Source of the DNA: Streptomyces pactum
GTDB taxonomy: Bacteria; Actinomycetota; Actinomycetes; Streptomycetales; Streptomycetaceae
DNA: 64,000 bases
NCBI RefSeq assembly: GCF_016031615.1
Contig: NZ_JACYXC010000001.1
Location: forward strand, 5,208,001-5,272,000
Direction: 5' to 3'
Position numbers and translations under genes: made by a program. The notes under the pieces are model-generated. The model saw only the letters and a list, made by a program, of their open reading frames with translations. It made no database searches and was not told the DNA's origin. Within the stretch, counting starts at the first letter, position 1; each line of letters starts with the position of its first letter. Positions 1 through 8,294 of this stretch are shown here, piece after piece.

Positions 1-193
1 CGGCTACGAGGTAGGAACCCGTTGGTGCGAGGTGGAGCTCGACCTTATCGATGGGCCGGACATCCTGTTGAACGGCGTTGTCGATCCGCAGCGGCTCGAT
101 GAGCTCGCCGGTCTCCTCCACCGTTTCGGACTGACGTACTCCCTAGAGCTCTACGACGGAGACGGCACCCTGGTCCGCGAGATCCGAGCTTGA
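1..193 (+). CDS. C-terminal end of an unidentified protein (cut by left edge)
   Basis: An open frame enters from the left edge (first full codon at base 2) and ends at TGA 191-193, giving the last 63 residues of a protein. The fragment is acidic and contains a short DGPDILLNGVVD stretch and an alternating hydrophobic pattern, consistent with a small alpha/beta protein. I recognise no family from this fragment. A perfect 28-bp palindrome follows 17 bases after the stop, which supports this being the real end of a transcribed gene. Codon use is G/C-biased at third positions like its neighbours. Confidence 0.6.
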   Translation, partial: GYEVGTRWCEVELDLIDGPDILLNGVVDPQRLDELAGLLHRFGLTYSLELYDGDGTLVREIRA

Positions 194-210
194 CTCGATG
201 AACCGTGTTC

Positions 211-238
211 AAGGCCGCTGGACGCGTCCAGCGGCCTT
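211..238 (+). terminator. Palindromic terminator after the left-edge gene
   Basis: This is a perfect 28-bp palindrome (arms AAGGCCGCTGGACG and its complement) 17 bases downstream of the stop at 193. It can form a 12-13 bp GC-rich stem and is followed by CTCATTT on the + strand, typical of a streptomycete intrinsic terminator. Confidence 0.7.
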
Positions 239-344
239 CTCATTTACCGGGGATGACCTGGGAAACGCCCCAAGATTCTGTCCACGAATAGTCCACAGAC
301 CCCGACATACGGCCGATCCGACCCGCACACGCCTGCACATACGC

Positions 345-386
345 GAAGACCCCGTCCTCAGCGTTTGCGCTGGTGGCGGGGTCTTC
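345..386 (-). terminator. Stem-loop downstream of tRNA-Arg
   Basis: The arms GAAGACCCCG (345-354) and CGGGGTCTTC (377-386) are perfectly complementary around a 22-base loop. The hairpin lies about 17 bases beyond the 3' end of the minus-strand tRNA, where a terminator for the tRNA transcript is expected. Confidence 0.65.
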
Positions 387-403
387 TGGCACTTCTTGCG
401 AAG

Positions 404-475
404 TGCCCCCGGCAGGATTCGAACCTGCGCACACGGCTCCGGAGGCCGTTGCTCTATCCCCTGAGCTACGGGGGC
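404..475 (-). tRNA. tRNA-Arg (anticodon CCG)
   Basis: On the minus strand, residues 475 down to 404 fold as a complete cloverleaf. The acceptor stem GCCCCCG pairs with CGGGGGC plus discriminator A; the D stem is GCTC/GAGC; the anticodon stem ACGGC/GCCGT carries loop CTCCGGA, so the anticodon is CCG (bases 442-440); the T arm is GCAGG-TTCGAAT-CCTGC. The 3' CCA is not encoded. It reads CGG, a common Arg codon in this GC-rich genome. A candidate -10 (TAATGT on the minus strand, 513-508) lies about 30 bases upstream. The tRNA lies within 1 kb of nrtL, an ArgS-related gene. Confidence 0.95.
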
Positions 476-881
476 TTTGTCGCCGCTGTCTCGCGGCGAC
501 GGGTAGAACATTACCAGCTCCGGGAGGGTGATCAGGAACGGGTTCCCCGGGAGGGCGCTCCGGGGCCCGGGACGGGCCGGGCGGGACCGTCGTCGCGGGG
601 GCTCGACCATCGGGACCGGGCGGCGTCCGGCCTTCCCACCGGACACCGCCGCGCGCCGGCCCCGAGCCGGCGCACCCGCGGGGCGACCCGTCCTGCCGGG
701 CACACCGCATGCGCCATCGGCCCCACACCCGACCGGCCCACCGCACCCCGGCGGCGCTCTCCCTAGCGCATCGGTCACCGCGGCGGCGGCCGGTCGGGGA
801 AAGGTCCCTCGCACGGGGCGGAAGTGGGCAAAACCCGGACGGCGCGGTGGCCGCGCGCCTACCCTTCGAGATGTGCCTGGC
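476..881. other. Intergenic region between tRNA-Arg and receiver gene
   Basis: About 400 bases without a convincing gene. It holds a small stem-loop at 479-500 (arms GTCGCCGC/GCGGCGAC) next to the tRNA 5' end and the presumed tRNA promoter around 508-536. The rest is very GC-rich. Open frames here lack streptomycete codon bias or merely run into the receiver gene. Confidence 0.5.
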
Positions 882-1313
882 GTGACCGGCCGGGTCCTTG
901 TGGTCGATGACAACAAGGTCATCCGGCAGCTGATCAGGGTCAACCTTGAGCTTGAGGGTTTCGAGGTCGTGACCGCGGCCGATGGTGCCGAATGCCTGGA
1001 GATCGTGAACCAGGTCCGGCCCGATGTGATCACCCTCGACGCTGTGATGCCCCGGCTCGGCGGACTGCGCACCGCCGCGCTGCTCCGCGCGGACGAGCGG
1101 ACCAGACATGTGCCGGTGGCCATCGTCAGCGCCTGCACGCACCTGGAGCTGGACGGCGGGAGCGCGGTCGGGGTGGACGCGTTCCTCGCCAAACCGTTCG
1201 ATCCGGACCGGCTGGTGCGGCTGGTCCGGGAGCTCATACGCAACGGCGCCGGAGGAATGCCGGGTGCCGCGGCGGCGGGGGGCGCCGCGCCCGTGGTCGG
1301 GCCGACCGGCTGA
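882..1313 (+). CDS. Single-domain response regulator receiver protein
   Basis: A 143-residue protein made of one CheY-like receiver domain and a short Gly/Ala-rich tail, with no output domain. It has the acidic pair D9-D10, phospho-acceptor D53 (in ITLDAVMP), the switch Ser S83 and the conserved K104 (in FLAKPF). I chose GTG 882 because homologous text starts at VTGRVLVVDD; GTG 873 would add three residues, and the frame stays open far upstream without conserved sequence. No Shine-Dalgarno is clear. No kinase is adjacent. The gene precedes nrtL by 134 bases and sits at the head of the lysA-thr segment as in other streptomycetes. Phosphotransfer partner and output are unknown. Confidence 0.85.
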   Translation: MTGRVLVVDDNKVIRQLIRVNLELEGFEVVTAADGAECLEIVNQVRPDVITLDAVMPRLGGLRTAALLRADERTRHVPVAIVSACTHLELDGGSAVGVDAFLAKPFDPDRLVRLVRELIRNGAGGMPGAAAAGGAAPVVGPTG

Positions 1314-1447
1314 CCGTGGAGCGGTGCGTCCCCTCGCGGGACGGCCGGCGAGCGGGACGCGGTGCGGCAGGGCCGGGGGCGGACGCATGCAGTCCGAGGG
1401 GCGGAACGGTGCGCGGTGCGGCGGGTGTCCTCCCCTACGCTGGAGCC

Positions 1448-2711
1448 GTGACCCCCGACCAGCTGTCCCGCATCGTGCTGCACTCGGTGCGCCGTGCCGT
1501 GGACGCCGGTGAGCTGCACGTCACGGTGCCCGAGCGGGTGCTCGTGGAGACGCCGCCGCGGCCGGGCTGCGGGGACTGGGCGACCAACGTCGCGCTGCGG
1601 CTGGCGAAGGAGCTTCGGGGGCGTCCCGGCGGCCCCCGGGCGGTCGCCGAGGTGCTGCGCCGCCGGCTGGAGAACGAACCGGGGATCGCCGGGGTCGAGA
1701 TCGCCGGGCCCGGGTTCCTCAACATCACGCTGGACGCCGGTTCGCACGCCGGCCTGGTCCGTACCGTCCGCCGTCTCGGCACCACGTACGGGCACGGTCG
1801 GGCGCTGGCGGGCACCACGGTGACCTTCGCCGCCCCCACCGAGCCGCGCGCGGCGGTGGTGACCGAGGCCGCGGTGCGGCTGCTGCGCTCGCAGGGCGCC
1901 ACGGCCGCCGTAGCCCCCGCGGGTACCGCCGGGGAGCGGCTGCGGGTCACGCCGGTGCCGGACCGGGCGGGCGACCTCTTCGACCGGCTGGGCCCGGACG
2001 CCGCCCGCTGGGCGCTGCTGCGCCCCGCCGCCCACGACACACCGGTCCTCGACCCCGCCCTGCTGCTGGCGCAGCGCGAGGCCAACCCGCTGTTCCGGGT
2101 GCGGTACGCCCACGCCCGCAGCCGCGCGCTGCTGCGCAACGCCCGGGACCTCGGGTTCGGTCCGGACGAGGACGCCCCCGCCCCGGTCTCACCGGGCACC
2201 CGCATGAGCGGCGGGGGCATCCGGCGTACCGGAGGCTCCCGCCGCTCATGCGGGTGCCGTACGGCCGGGCCCGGGCCGCACCGCAACCCCGGCCCCCACC
2301 GGCCACGCCGTGGTCCCGGCCCCGCCGGACGCCCGCGCCGGTCACCTCGACGCCCCGGGGACCGGGCCCGACGCCCCCGGCCGTGCCCCGGAGACCGGCG
2401 GTCCCGGCGCCGCGGACGCCGGCCCCTACGGACCCCCGGACACCGCCGGCGCGCTGCTCGCCGTGCTCGCCGACCACCCGCGGGTGGTGACCGCCGCCGC
2501 CCGGCACCGCGCCCCGGACCGGCTCGCGCGCCACCTGGAGACCACCGCGGACGCCTTCTTCCGCTGGCTCGACAACTGTCCGGTGCTGCCGAGCGGGGAG
2601 GAGAAACCCTCGGCCGCCCATCGTTCCCGGCTGGCGCTCGCCGATGCCGCCGGGACGGTGCTCGCCGGCGGCCTGGCCCTGCTCGGCATCGACGCACCCG
2701 ACATTCTTTGA
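1448..2711 (+). CDS. nrtL: ArgS-related anticodon-binding protein NrtL (frame broken near 2213)
   Basis: Starts at GTG 1448. The first 250 or so codons resemble the N-terminal tRNA-recognition domain of arginyl-tRNA synthetase (residues about 3-95) followed by a segment with the ArgRS-like NPLFRVRYAHARS motif. The C-terminal part (about 2448-2711, another frame) is a DALR-type anticodon-binding domain (HRAPDRLARHL). No HIGH or KMSKS catalytic motif exists, so this is a non-catalytic synthetase paralogue, presumably binding tRNA. The frame must change by +1 between 2208 and about 2300; removing one G from the G5 run at 2213-2217 joins the halves through a Pro/Ala-rich linker. The break lies inside a strong 62-base hairpin. 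It ends 22 bases before lysA, suggesting an operon. It is either an assembly error or a disrupted gene. Confidence 0.75.
2196..2257. repeat. 62-base near-perfect inverted repeat inside nrtL
   Basis: The arms 2196-2215 and 2238-2257 are 20-bp perfect complements (beginning GCACCCGCATGAGCGG). The intervening 22 bases continue the stem almost to a CGTA tetraloop. It lies in the interdomain linker of nrtL at the point where the reading frame breaks. It resembles a small palindromic insertion, but no second copy is obvious in this window. Confidence 0.8.
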
Positions 2712-2733
2712 GAGCAGCAGAGAGACACCTCAC

Positions 2734-4125
2734 ATGAGCCGTTCCGCACACCCCGCAGGTCCCCGTCACGCCGATGTGCTCCCCGAGGGCCACTACGCCG
2801 CGCCGCCCGCCGACCTCAACGCCCTCGACCCCCGGGTCTGGGCACGTACCGTGAGCCGCGGCGCCGACGGGGCGCTGTACGTCGCCGGCCTCGACGTACG
2901 CCGGCTGGCCGAGGAGTTCGGCACCCCCGCGTACATCCTCGACGAGGACGACTTCCGGGGCCGCTGCCGGGCCTGGCGCGAGGCCTTCGGGGACGACGCC
3001 GACGTCTTCTACGCCGGCAAGGCCTTCCTCTCCCGGGCGGTGGTCCGCTGGCTGCACGAGGAGGGGCTCAACCTCGACGTGTGCTCGGGCGGCGAGCTGG
3101 CCACCGCGCTGGACGCCGGGATGCCCCCCGAGCGCATCGCGCTGCACGGCAACAACAAGTCCGACGAGGAGATCCGCCGCGCGGTGGAGGCCGGCGTCGG
3201 CCGCATCGTCCTCGACTCCTTCGCCGAGATCGTGCGGGTGGCGCACATCGCCGAGCGGCTCGGCCGGCGGCAGCGGGTGCAGATCCGCGTCACGGTGGGC
3301 GTGGAGGCGCACACCCACGAGTTCATCGCCACCGCGCACGAGGACCAGAAGTTCGGCATCGCGCTGGCCGGCGGGCAGGCCTCCGAGGCGGTGCGCCGGG
3401 CGCTGAAGCTGGACGGGCTGGAGCTCATCGGCATCCACTCGCACATCGGCTCGCAGATCTTCGACACCTCCGGGTTCGAGGTGGCCGCGCACCGGGTCGT
3501 CGGCCTGCTGAAGGAGATCCGCGACGAGCACGGCGTGGAACTGCCCGAGGTGGACCTCGGCGGCGGCCTGGGCATCGCGTACACCTCGGCCGACGACCCG
3601 CGCGAGCCGTCCGAGATCGCCCGGGCGCTGCGCGACATCGTCACCCGCGAGTGCGCCTCGGCGGGCCTGGCCGTGCCCCGGCTGTCGGTGGAGCCCGGCC
3701 GGGCGATCGCCGGACCGACCACCTTCACCGTCTACCGGGTCGGCACCGTCAAGGAGCTGCCCGGCCTGCGCACCTACGTCAGCGTGGACGGCGGGATGTC
3801 GGACAACATCCGCACGGCGCTGTACGACGCGGAGTACTCGGTGGCGCTGGTCTCCCGCACCTCCGACGCCGAGCCGATGCTCAGCCGGGTGGTCGGCAAG
3901 CACTGCGAATCCGGCGACATCGTGGTGCGGGACGCCTTCCTCCCGGCCGACCTGGCCCCCGGCGACCTGATCGCGGTGCCGGCCACCGGCGCCTACTGCC
4001 GCTCGATGGCGAGCAACTACAACCACGCGCTGCGCCCGCCGGTGGTCGCGGTGCGGGACGGTCAGGCACGAGTGATCGTCCGGCGGGAGACGGAGGAGGA
4101 CCTCCTCCGTCTCGACGTCGGCTGA
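2734..4125 (+). CDS. lysA: Diaminopimelate decarboxylase
   Basis: A 463-residue PLP enzyme of fold type III that converts meso-diaminopimelate to lysine and CO2, the last step of lysine synthesis. The PLP Schiff-base lysine is K96 (VFYAGKAFLS). The barrel contains HIGSQ near 237, the phosphate-binding DLGGGLG loop near 276 and EPGRAI at 320-325. The catalytic Cys is C391 (KHCESGD). Length and motifs fit full-length LysA with a short actinobacterial N-terminal extension. ATG 2734 lies 22 bases after nrtL. The gene is followed by a 140-base leader before hom, so lysine and threonine branch genes are clustered. Confidence 0.96.
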   Translation: MSRSAHPAGPRHADVLPEGHYAAPPADLNALDPRVWARTVSRGADGALYVAGLDVRRLAEEFGTPAYILDEDDFRGRCRAWREAFGDDADVFYAGKAFLSRAVVRWLHEEGLNLDVCSGGELATALDAGMPPERIALHGNNKSDEEIRRAVEAGVGRIVLDSFAEIVRVAHIAERLGRRQRVQIRVTVGVEAHTHEFIATAHEDQKFGIALAGGQASEAVRRALKLDGLELIGIHSHIGSQIFDTSGFEVAAHRVVGLLKEIRDEHGVELPEVDLGGGLGIAYTSADDPREPSEIARALRDIVTRECASAGLAVPRLSVEPGRAIAGPTTFTVYRVGTVKELPGLRTYVSVDGGMSDNIRTALYDAEYSVALVSRTSDAEPMLSRVVGKHCESGDIVVRDAFLPADLAPGDLIAVPATGAYCRSMASNYNHALRPPVVAVRDGQARVIVRRETEEDLLRLDVG

Positions 4126-4265
4126 ACCGGATCTCGCATACTGGACGGGGCGCTGGGCGCCCTTTCCGGTGGGTGAGACTGGTTCGACACCGGTTCGAAG
4201 GCCGGGTGGCGACACCCGGACGCAACGCCGGGCGCCCTGCCCGGATGGACGAGAAGTGAGGTCGG
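4126..4265 (+). promoter_or_regulatory. Hairpin-rich leader between lysA and hom
   Basis: Three successive hairpins occupy this 140-base gap: GGGCGC/GCGCCC at 4148-4162 followed by TTT; CCGGGTG-GCGA-CACCCGG at 4202-4219 with a GNRA tetraloop; and CCGGGC/GCCCGG near 4229-4244. The first could terminate lysA weakly and the others could attenuate or stabilise hom mRNA. No leader peptide rich in Thr, Ile or Met is visible. Confidence 0.4.
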
Positions 4266-5612
4266 ATGATGCGTACGCGTCCGCTGAAAGTGGCGCTGCT
4301 GGGCTGTGGAGTGGTCGGCTCAGAGGTGGCGCGCATCATGACGACGCACGCGGACGACCTCACGGCCCGGATCGGCGCCCCGGTCGAACTGGCCGGGATC
4401 GCCGTCCGCCGCCCCGGCCGGACCCGTGAGGGGGTCCCCGGGCACCTGATCACCACCGACGCCACCGCCCTGGTCAAACGGGGCGACATCGACGTGGTGA
4501 TCGAGGTCATCGGGGGCATCGAGCCGGCCCGCGGCCTGATCATGACCGCCTTCGAGCACGGTGCCGGCGTGGTCTCCGCCAACAAGGCGCTGCTCGCCCA
4601 GGACGGCGCCGCGCTGCACGCCGCCGCCGAGAAGCACGGCGCCGACCTGTACTACGAGGCGGCGGTGGCCGGGGCCATCCCGCTGATCCGGCCGCTGCGC
4701 GAATCGCTCGCCGGCGACAAGGTCAACCGGGTGCTGGGCATCGTCAACGGCACCACCAACTTCATCCTGGACCGGATGGACTCCAGCGGCGCCGGCTACT
4801 CCGAGGCGCTGGACGAGGCCACCGCGCTCGGCTACGCCGAGGCCGACCCGACCGCCGACGTGGAGGGCTTCGACGCCGCCGCCAAGGCCGCGATCCTGGC
4901 CGGCATCGCCTTCCACACCCGGGTCCGCCTGGACGACGTGCACCGCGAGGGCATCACCGAGGTCACCGCCGCCGACATCGCCTCCGCCAAGCGGATGGGC
5001 TGCACCGTCAAGCTGCTGGCGATCTGCGAGCGGGCCGCCGACGGCCGGTCCGTCACCGCCCGGGTGCACCCGGCGATGATCCCGCTGAGCCACCCGCTGG
5101 CCTCGGTCCGCGAGGCGTACAACGCGGTGTTCGTCGAGGCCGAGGCGGCCGGCCGGCTCATGTTCTACGGCCCGGGGGCCGGCGGCGCGCCCACCGCCTC
5201 CGCCGTCCTGGGCGATCTGGTCGCCGCCTGCCGCAACAAGCTGGCCGCGGCCACCGGGCCGGGCGAGTCGGCGTACACCCGGCTGCCGGTCAGCCCCATG
5301 GGTGATGTGGTCACCCGCTACCACATCAGCCTCGACGTGGCCGACAAGCCGGGCGTGCTCGCCCAGGTCGCCACGGTCTTCGCCGAGCACGGGGTGTCGA
5401 TCGACACCGTCCGGCAGCAGAGCAAGGCGCACGGCGGCGGGGCCGACGGCGAGGCCGCCGAGGGCGCGGCCGGCCGGCGGGTCGGCGAGGCGTCGCTGGT
5501 GGTGGTCACGCACCGCGCCGCCGACGCCGCGCTGTCGGCCACCGTCGAGGCGCTGCGCGGCCTGGAGACCGTGCGGGGCGTCGCCAGCACCATGCGGGTG
5601 GAGGGCGAATGA
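4266..5612 (+). CDS. hom: Homoserine dehydrogenase
   Basis: A 448-residue enzyme reducing aspartate semialdehyde to homoserine, the branch point to threonine and methionine. The N-terminal Rossmann motif is GCGVVG at residues 13-18. Conserved lysines are K107 (SANKALLA) and K207 (VEGFDAAAKAA) of the catalytic domain. Residues from about 348 form a C-terminal ACT domain, the usual site of feedback control, although this copy carries an Ala/Gly-rich insertion around residues 385-405. The start is ATG 4266 (a second ATG follows at once) with GAGGTC upstream. Its TGA overlaps the ATG at 5609, so thrC may be translationally coupled. Confidence 0.96.
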   Translation: MMRTRPLKVALLGCGVVGSEVARIMTTHADDLTARIGAPVELAGIAVRRPGRTREGVPGHLITTDATALVKRGDIDVVIEVIGGIEPARGLIMTAFEHGAGVVSANKALLAQDGAALHAAAEKHGADLYYEAAVAGAIPLIRPLRESLAGDKVNRVLGIVNGTTNFILDRMDSSGAGYSEALDEATALGYAEADPTADVEGFDAAAKAAILAGIAFHTRVRLDDVHREGITEVTAADIASAKRMGCTVKLLAICERAADGRSVTARVHPAMIPLSHPLASVREAYNAVFVEAEAAGRLMFYGPGAGGAPTASAVLGDLVAACRNKLAAATGPGESAYTRLPVSPMGDVVTRYHISLDVADKPGVLAQVATVFAEHGVSIDTVRQQSKAHGGGADGEAAEGAAGRRVGEASLVVVTHRAADAALSATVEALRGLETVRGVASTMRVEGE

Positions 5613-5683
5613 GCGACCGGCCGGTGAGGGCCCAGGAAGGCGAACCGGACGCGATCGGGGCGTCCGGGGAATCAGAGGAAGTC

Positions 5684-6781
5684 ATGAACGCAATTGCAGA
5701 CCGCCCGCGAATGACCGACACCCGCCGCGGCGGCTGGCGGGGCATCATCGAGGAGTACCGCGACCGGCTGCCGGTCGGCCCGACGACCCCGGTCGTCACC
5801 CTCCGTGAAGGGGGTACGCCGCTGGTGCCGGCGCAGGTGCTCTCCGAGCGGACCGGCTGCGAGGTGCACCTGAAGGTCGAGGGCGCCAACCCCACCGGCT
5901 CCTTCAAGGACCGGGGCATGACCATGGCCATCACCCAGGCGAAGGAGGCCGGCGCGCGCGCCGTCATCTGCGCCTCCACCGGCAACACCTCCGCCTCGGC
6001 CGCCGCCTACGCGGTGCGCGCCGGCATGGTCTGCGCGGTGCTCGTGCCGCAGGGCAAGATCGCCCTGGGCAAGATGGGCCAGGCCCTGGTGCACGGCGCC
6101 CGCATCCTCCAGGTGGACGGCAACTTCGACGACTGCCTCACGCTGGCCCGCCAGCTGTCCGAGAACTACCCCGTGGCGCTGGTCAATTCGGTCAACCCGG
6201 CGCGCATCGAGGGGCAGAAGACGGCCTCCTTCGAAATCGTCGACATGCTCGGCGACGCCCCCGACATCCATGTGCTGCCGGTGGGCAACGCGGGCAACAT
6301 CACCGCGTACTGGAAGGGGTACCGGGAGTACGCCGCCGACGGCGTGGCCACCGGCACGCCCCGCATGTGGGGGTTCCAGGCGTCCGGCTCGGCGCCGATC
6401 GTGCGCGGCGAGCCGGTCAAGGACCCGCACACCATCGCCACCGCGATCCGGATCGGCAACCCCGCCTCGTGGGCCTTCGCCGAGCAGGCCCGGGACGAGT
6501 CCGGAGGCCTGATCGACGAGGTGACCGACCGTCAGATCCTCGCCGCCTACCGGCTGCTCGCCGCGCAGGAGGGCGTCTTCGTCGAGCCGGCCTCGGCGGC
6601 GAGCGTGGCGGGACTGCTGAAGGCCGCCGAACAGGGCAAGGTCGACCCCGGGCAGCGCATCGTGTGCACCGTCACCGGCAACGGCCTGAAGGACCCGGAC
6701 TGGGCGGTGGCCGGCGCGCCGCAGGCCGTCCCGGTGCCGGTGGACGCCGCGGCGGCGGCCGAGCGGCTCGGCCTGGTCTGA
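5684..6781 (+). CDS. thrC: Threonine synthase
   Basis: A 365-residue PLP enzyme of fold type II that converts O-phosphohomoserine to threonine. The PLP lysine is K75 in NPTGSFKDRG, and CASTGNTSASAAAYA is the phosphate-binding loop. Short form typical of actinobacteria, lacking the long N-terminal domain of the E. coli enzyme. I chose ATG 5684 because AGAGGAA sits immediately upstream and known homologues start close to the WRGIIEEYRDRLP region. The alternative ATG 5609 overlaps the hom stop (ATGA) and would add 25 poorly conserved acidic residues. A strong terminator follows, so thrB is transcribed separately. Confidence 0.95.
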   Translation: MNAIADRPRMTDTRRGGWRGIIEEYRDRLPVGPTTPVVTLREGGTPLVPAQVLSERTGCEVHLKVEGANPTGSFKDRGMTMAITQAKEAGARAVICASTGNTSASAAAYAVRAGMVCAVLVPQGKIALGKMGQALVHGARILQVDGNFDDCLTLARQLSENYPVALVNSVNPARIEGQKTASFEIVDMLGDAPDIHVLPVGNAGNITAYWKGYREYAADGVATGTPRMWGFQASGSAPIVRGEPVKDPHTIATAIRIGNPASWAFAEQARDESGGLIDEVTDRQILAAYRLLAAQEGVFVEPASAASVAGLLKAAEQGKVDPGQRIVCTVTGNGLKDPDWAVAGAPQAVPVPVDAAAAAERLGLV

Positions 6782-6791
6782 CGCCCGCCGG

Positions 6792-6822
6792 CCGGTCCGC
6801 GGGGCGCCTCCCCGCGGACCGG
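6792..6822 (+). terminator. Terminator after thrC
   Basis: A 13-bp perfect GC stem (CCGGTCCGCGGGG with its complement, 6792-6804 and 6810-6822) around a 5-base loop, 10 bases after the thrC stop. Confidence 0.75.
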
Positions 6823-7345
6823 ACCGCGGGCCCCGGGGCTCCGGGCCGCGCCGGACGTCCGGGTGTGGCCCGCGGTCCGGCTGCCCTCCCGCGGCTCGCC
6901 TGCCGGTGGCCGGCGCAGGGCCCGGCCCAGCCCGGTCACCGAGGGAGCCGGACCGGTGGCCCGACGTACGACCGTCGGCCGTCGGCAGTGCGACCGTCGG
7001 CCGTACGGTCACGCGCCGCCCGTCGCGCGGTGCCCGCCGGGAGCCCCGGTACCGCCGCCCGGTGCGCCGGGACGGCGCGGCCGCACCCCGGCAACTGTTA
7101 CCCCGAGTAACCGTCGGCGTGGGTAATGATGATGCACAGACGGCGTGCGACACGCATCGTGCGCCTCCTGTGCGCCCTATGTCGCCGCAGAACCTTCCTT
7201 CGATAGGCTGTACTGAATCCGCCCAGCCGCAGAGTCGCAGCTCCGATCGGCTCTGCGTGGTTTCGCCGTACCCATCACGGCCCCCCGGCGGTGTTCCGTA
7301 CCTCTTCGACACCATCCGCAGTCACACAAGGAGAGTCATCGAGCG
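6823..7345. other. Long thrC-thrB intergenic region with thrB promoter
   Basis: About 520 bases without a supported gene. The first half is very GC-rich with imperfect repeats of CCGTCGGCCGT. From about 7100 it becomes less GC-rich. TAGGCT at 7204-7209 is a plausible -10 for thrB, with only a weak -35 upstream. The long gap and the terminator before it imply that thrB has its own promoter. Confidence 0.45.
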
Positions 7346-8260
7346 ATGGCCGGTCCCGCGTTCCGCGCCGCCGCCGTCCGGGTGCGCGTCCCCGCATCCA
7401 GCGCCAATCTCGGCCCCGGCTTCGACGCCCTCGGCCTGGCCCTGGGGCTCTACGACGACGTCGTGGTCCGGGTGGCCGACTCCGGGCTGCACATCGACAT
7501 CGCCGGCGAGGGGGCGGACAGCCTGCCCCGGGACGAGAGCCATCTGCTCGTCCGGTCCCTGCGCACCGCCTTCGACCTGCTCGGCGGGCAGCCCCGCGGG
7601 CTGGAGGTCGTCTGCGCCAACCGCATTCCGCACGGCCGTGGCCTGGGCTCCTCCTCCGCCGCCATCTGCGCCGGGATCGTCGCCGCCCGCGCGGTGACGA
7701 TAGGTGGTGCCGAGCGGCTGGACGACGCGGCGCTCCTGGAGCTGGCGACCGAGATCGAGGGCCACCCGGACAACGTCGCCGCCTGCCTGCTCGGCGGTTT
7801 CACCATCGCCTGGACGGACGCCGGTGCCGCCCGCGCGATCCGGATGGAGCCCTCGGATTCCATCGTTCCGGTGGTCTTCGTACCGGGCAAACCCGTGCTC
7901 ACCCACACCGCCCGCGGTCTGCTGCCGCGGACCGTGCCGCACGTGGACGCGGCGGTCAACGCCGGCCGCGCCGCCCTGCTGACGGAGGCGCTGACCAGGC
8001 GCCCGGAGCTGCTGCTGGCGGCCACCGAGGACCGCCTGCACCAGGAGTACCGCGCACCCGCGATGCCGGAGAGCGTGGCCCTGGTCAACCGGCTGCGGGC
8101 GGACGGGGTGCCCGCGGTCATCTCCGGCGCCGGACCCACCGTCCTGGCGCTGGTCGAGGACGGTGCGGCCGAGAAGGTCGCACTGCTGGCGGGTGAGGGG
8201 TGGGCCGCCAACCGGCTCGCTCTCGACGCCCGGGGGGCGTGCGTCCTGCCGCTGACCTGA
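7346..8260 (+). CDS. thrB: Homoserine kinase
   Basis: A 304-residue GHMP-superfamily kinase phosphorylating homoserine to O-phosphohomoserine, the substrate of ThrC. The N-terminal ASSANLGPGFDALGLAL motif and the ATP-binding PHGRGLGSSSAA loop (residues 95-106) are intact, and GAGPTVLAL near the C-terminus is motif 3. Start ATG 7346 has AAGGAG 12-17 bases upstream. Gene order hom-thrC-thrB is standard for actinobacteria; here thrB is separated from thrC by a terminator and more than 500 bases. It is followed by its own hairpin before rho. Confidence 0.96.
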   Translation: MAGPAFRAAAVRVRVPASSANLGPGFDALGLALGLYDDVVVRVADSGLHIDIAGEGADSLPRDESHLLVRSLRTAFDLLGGQPRGLEVVCANRIPHGRGLGSSSAAICAGIVAARAVTIGGAERLDDAALLELATEIEGHPDNVAACLLGGFTIAWTDAGAARAIRMEPSDSIVPVVFVPGKPVLTHTARGLLPRTVPHVDAAVNAGRAALLTEALTRRPELLLAATEDRLHQEYRAPAMPESVALVNRLRADGVPAVISGAGPTVLALVEDGAAEKVALLAGEGWAANRLALDARGACVLPLT

Positions 8261-8266
8261 CACGGC

Positions 8267-8294
8267 GGCGGCGGTGCCGGTCCGGACCGCCGCC
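8267..8294 (+). terminator. Terminator after thrB
   Basis: GGCGGCGGT (8267-8275) pairs with ACCGCCGCC (8286-8294), and the loop itself contains CCGG/CCGG. It lies 6 bases after the thrB stop. Confidence 0.7.
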
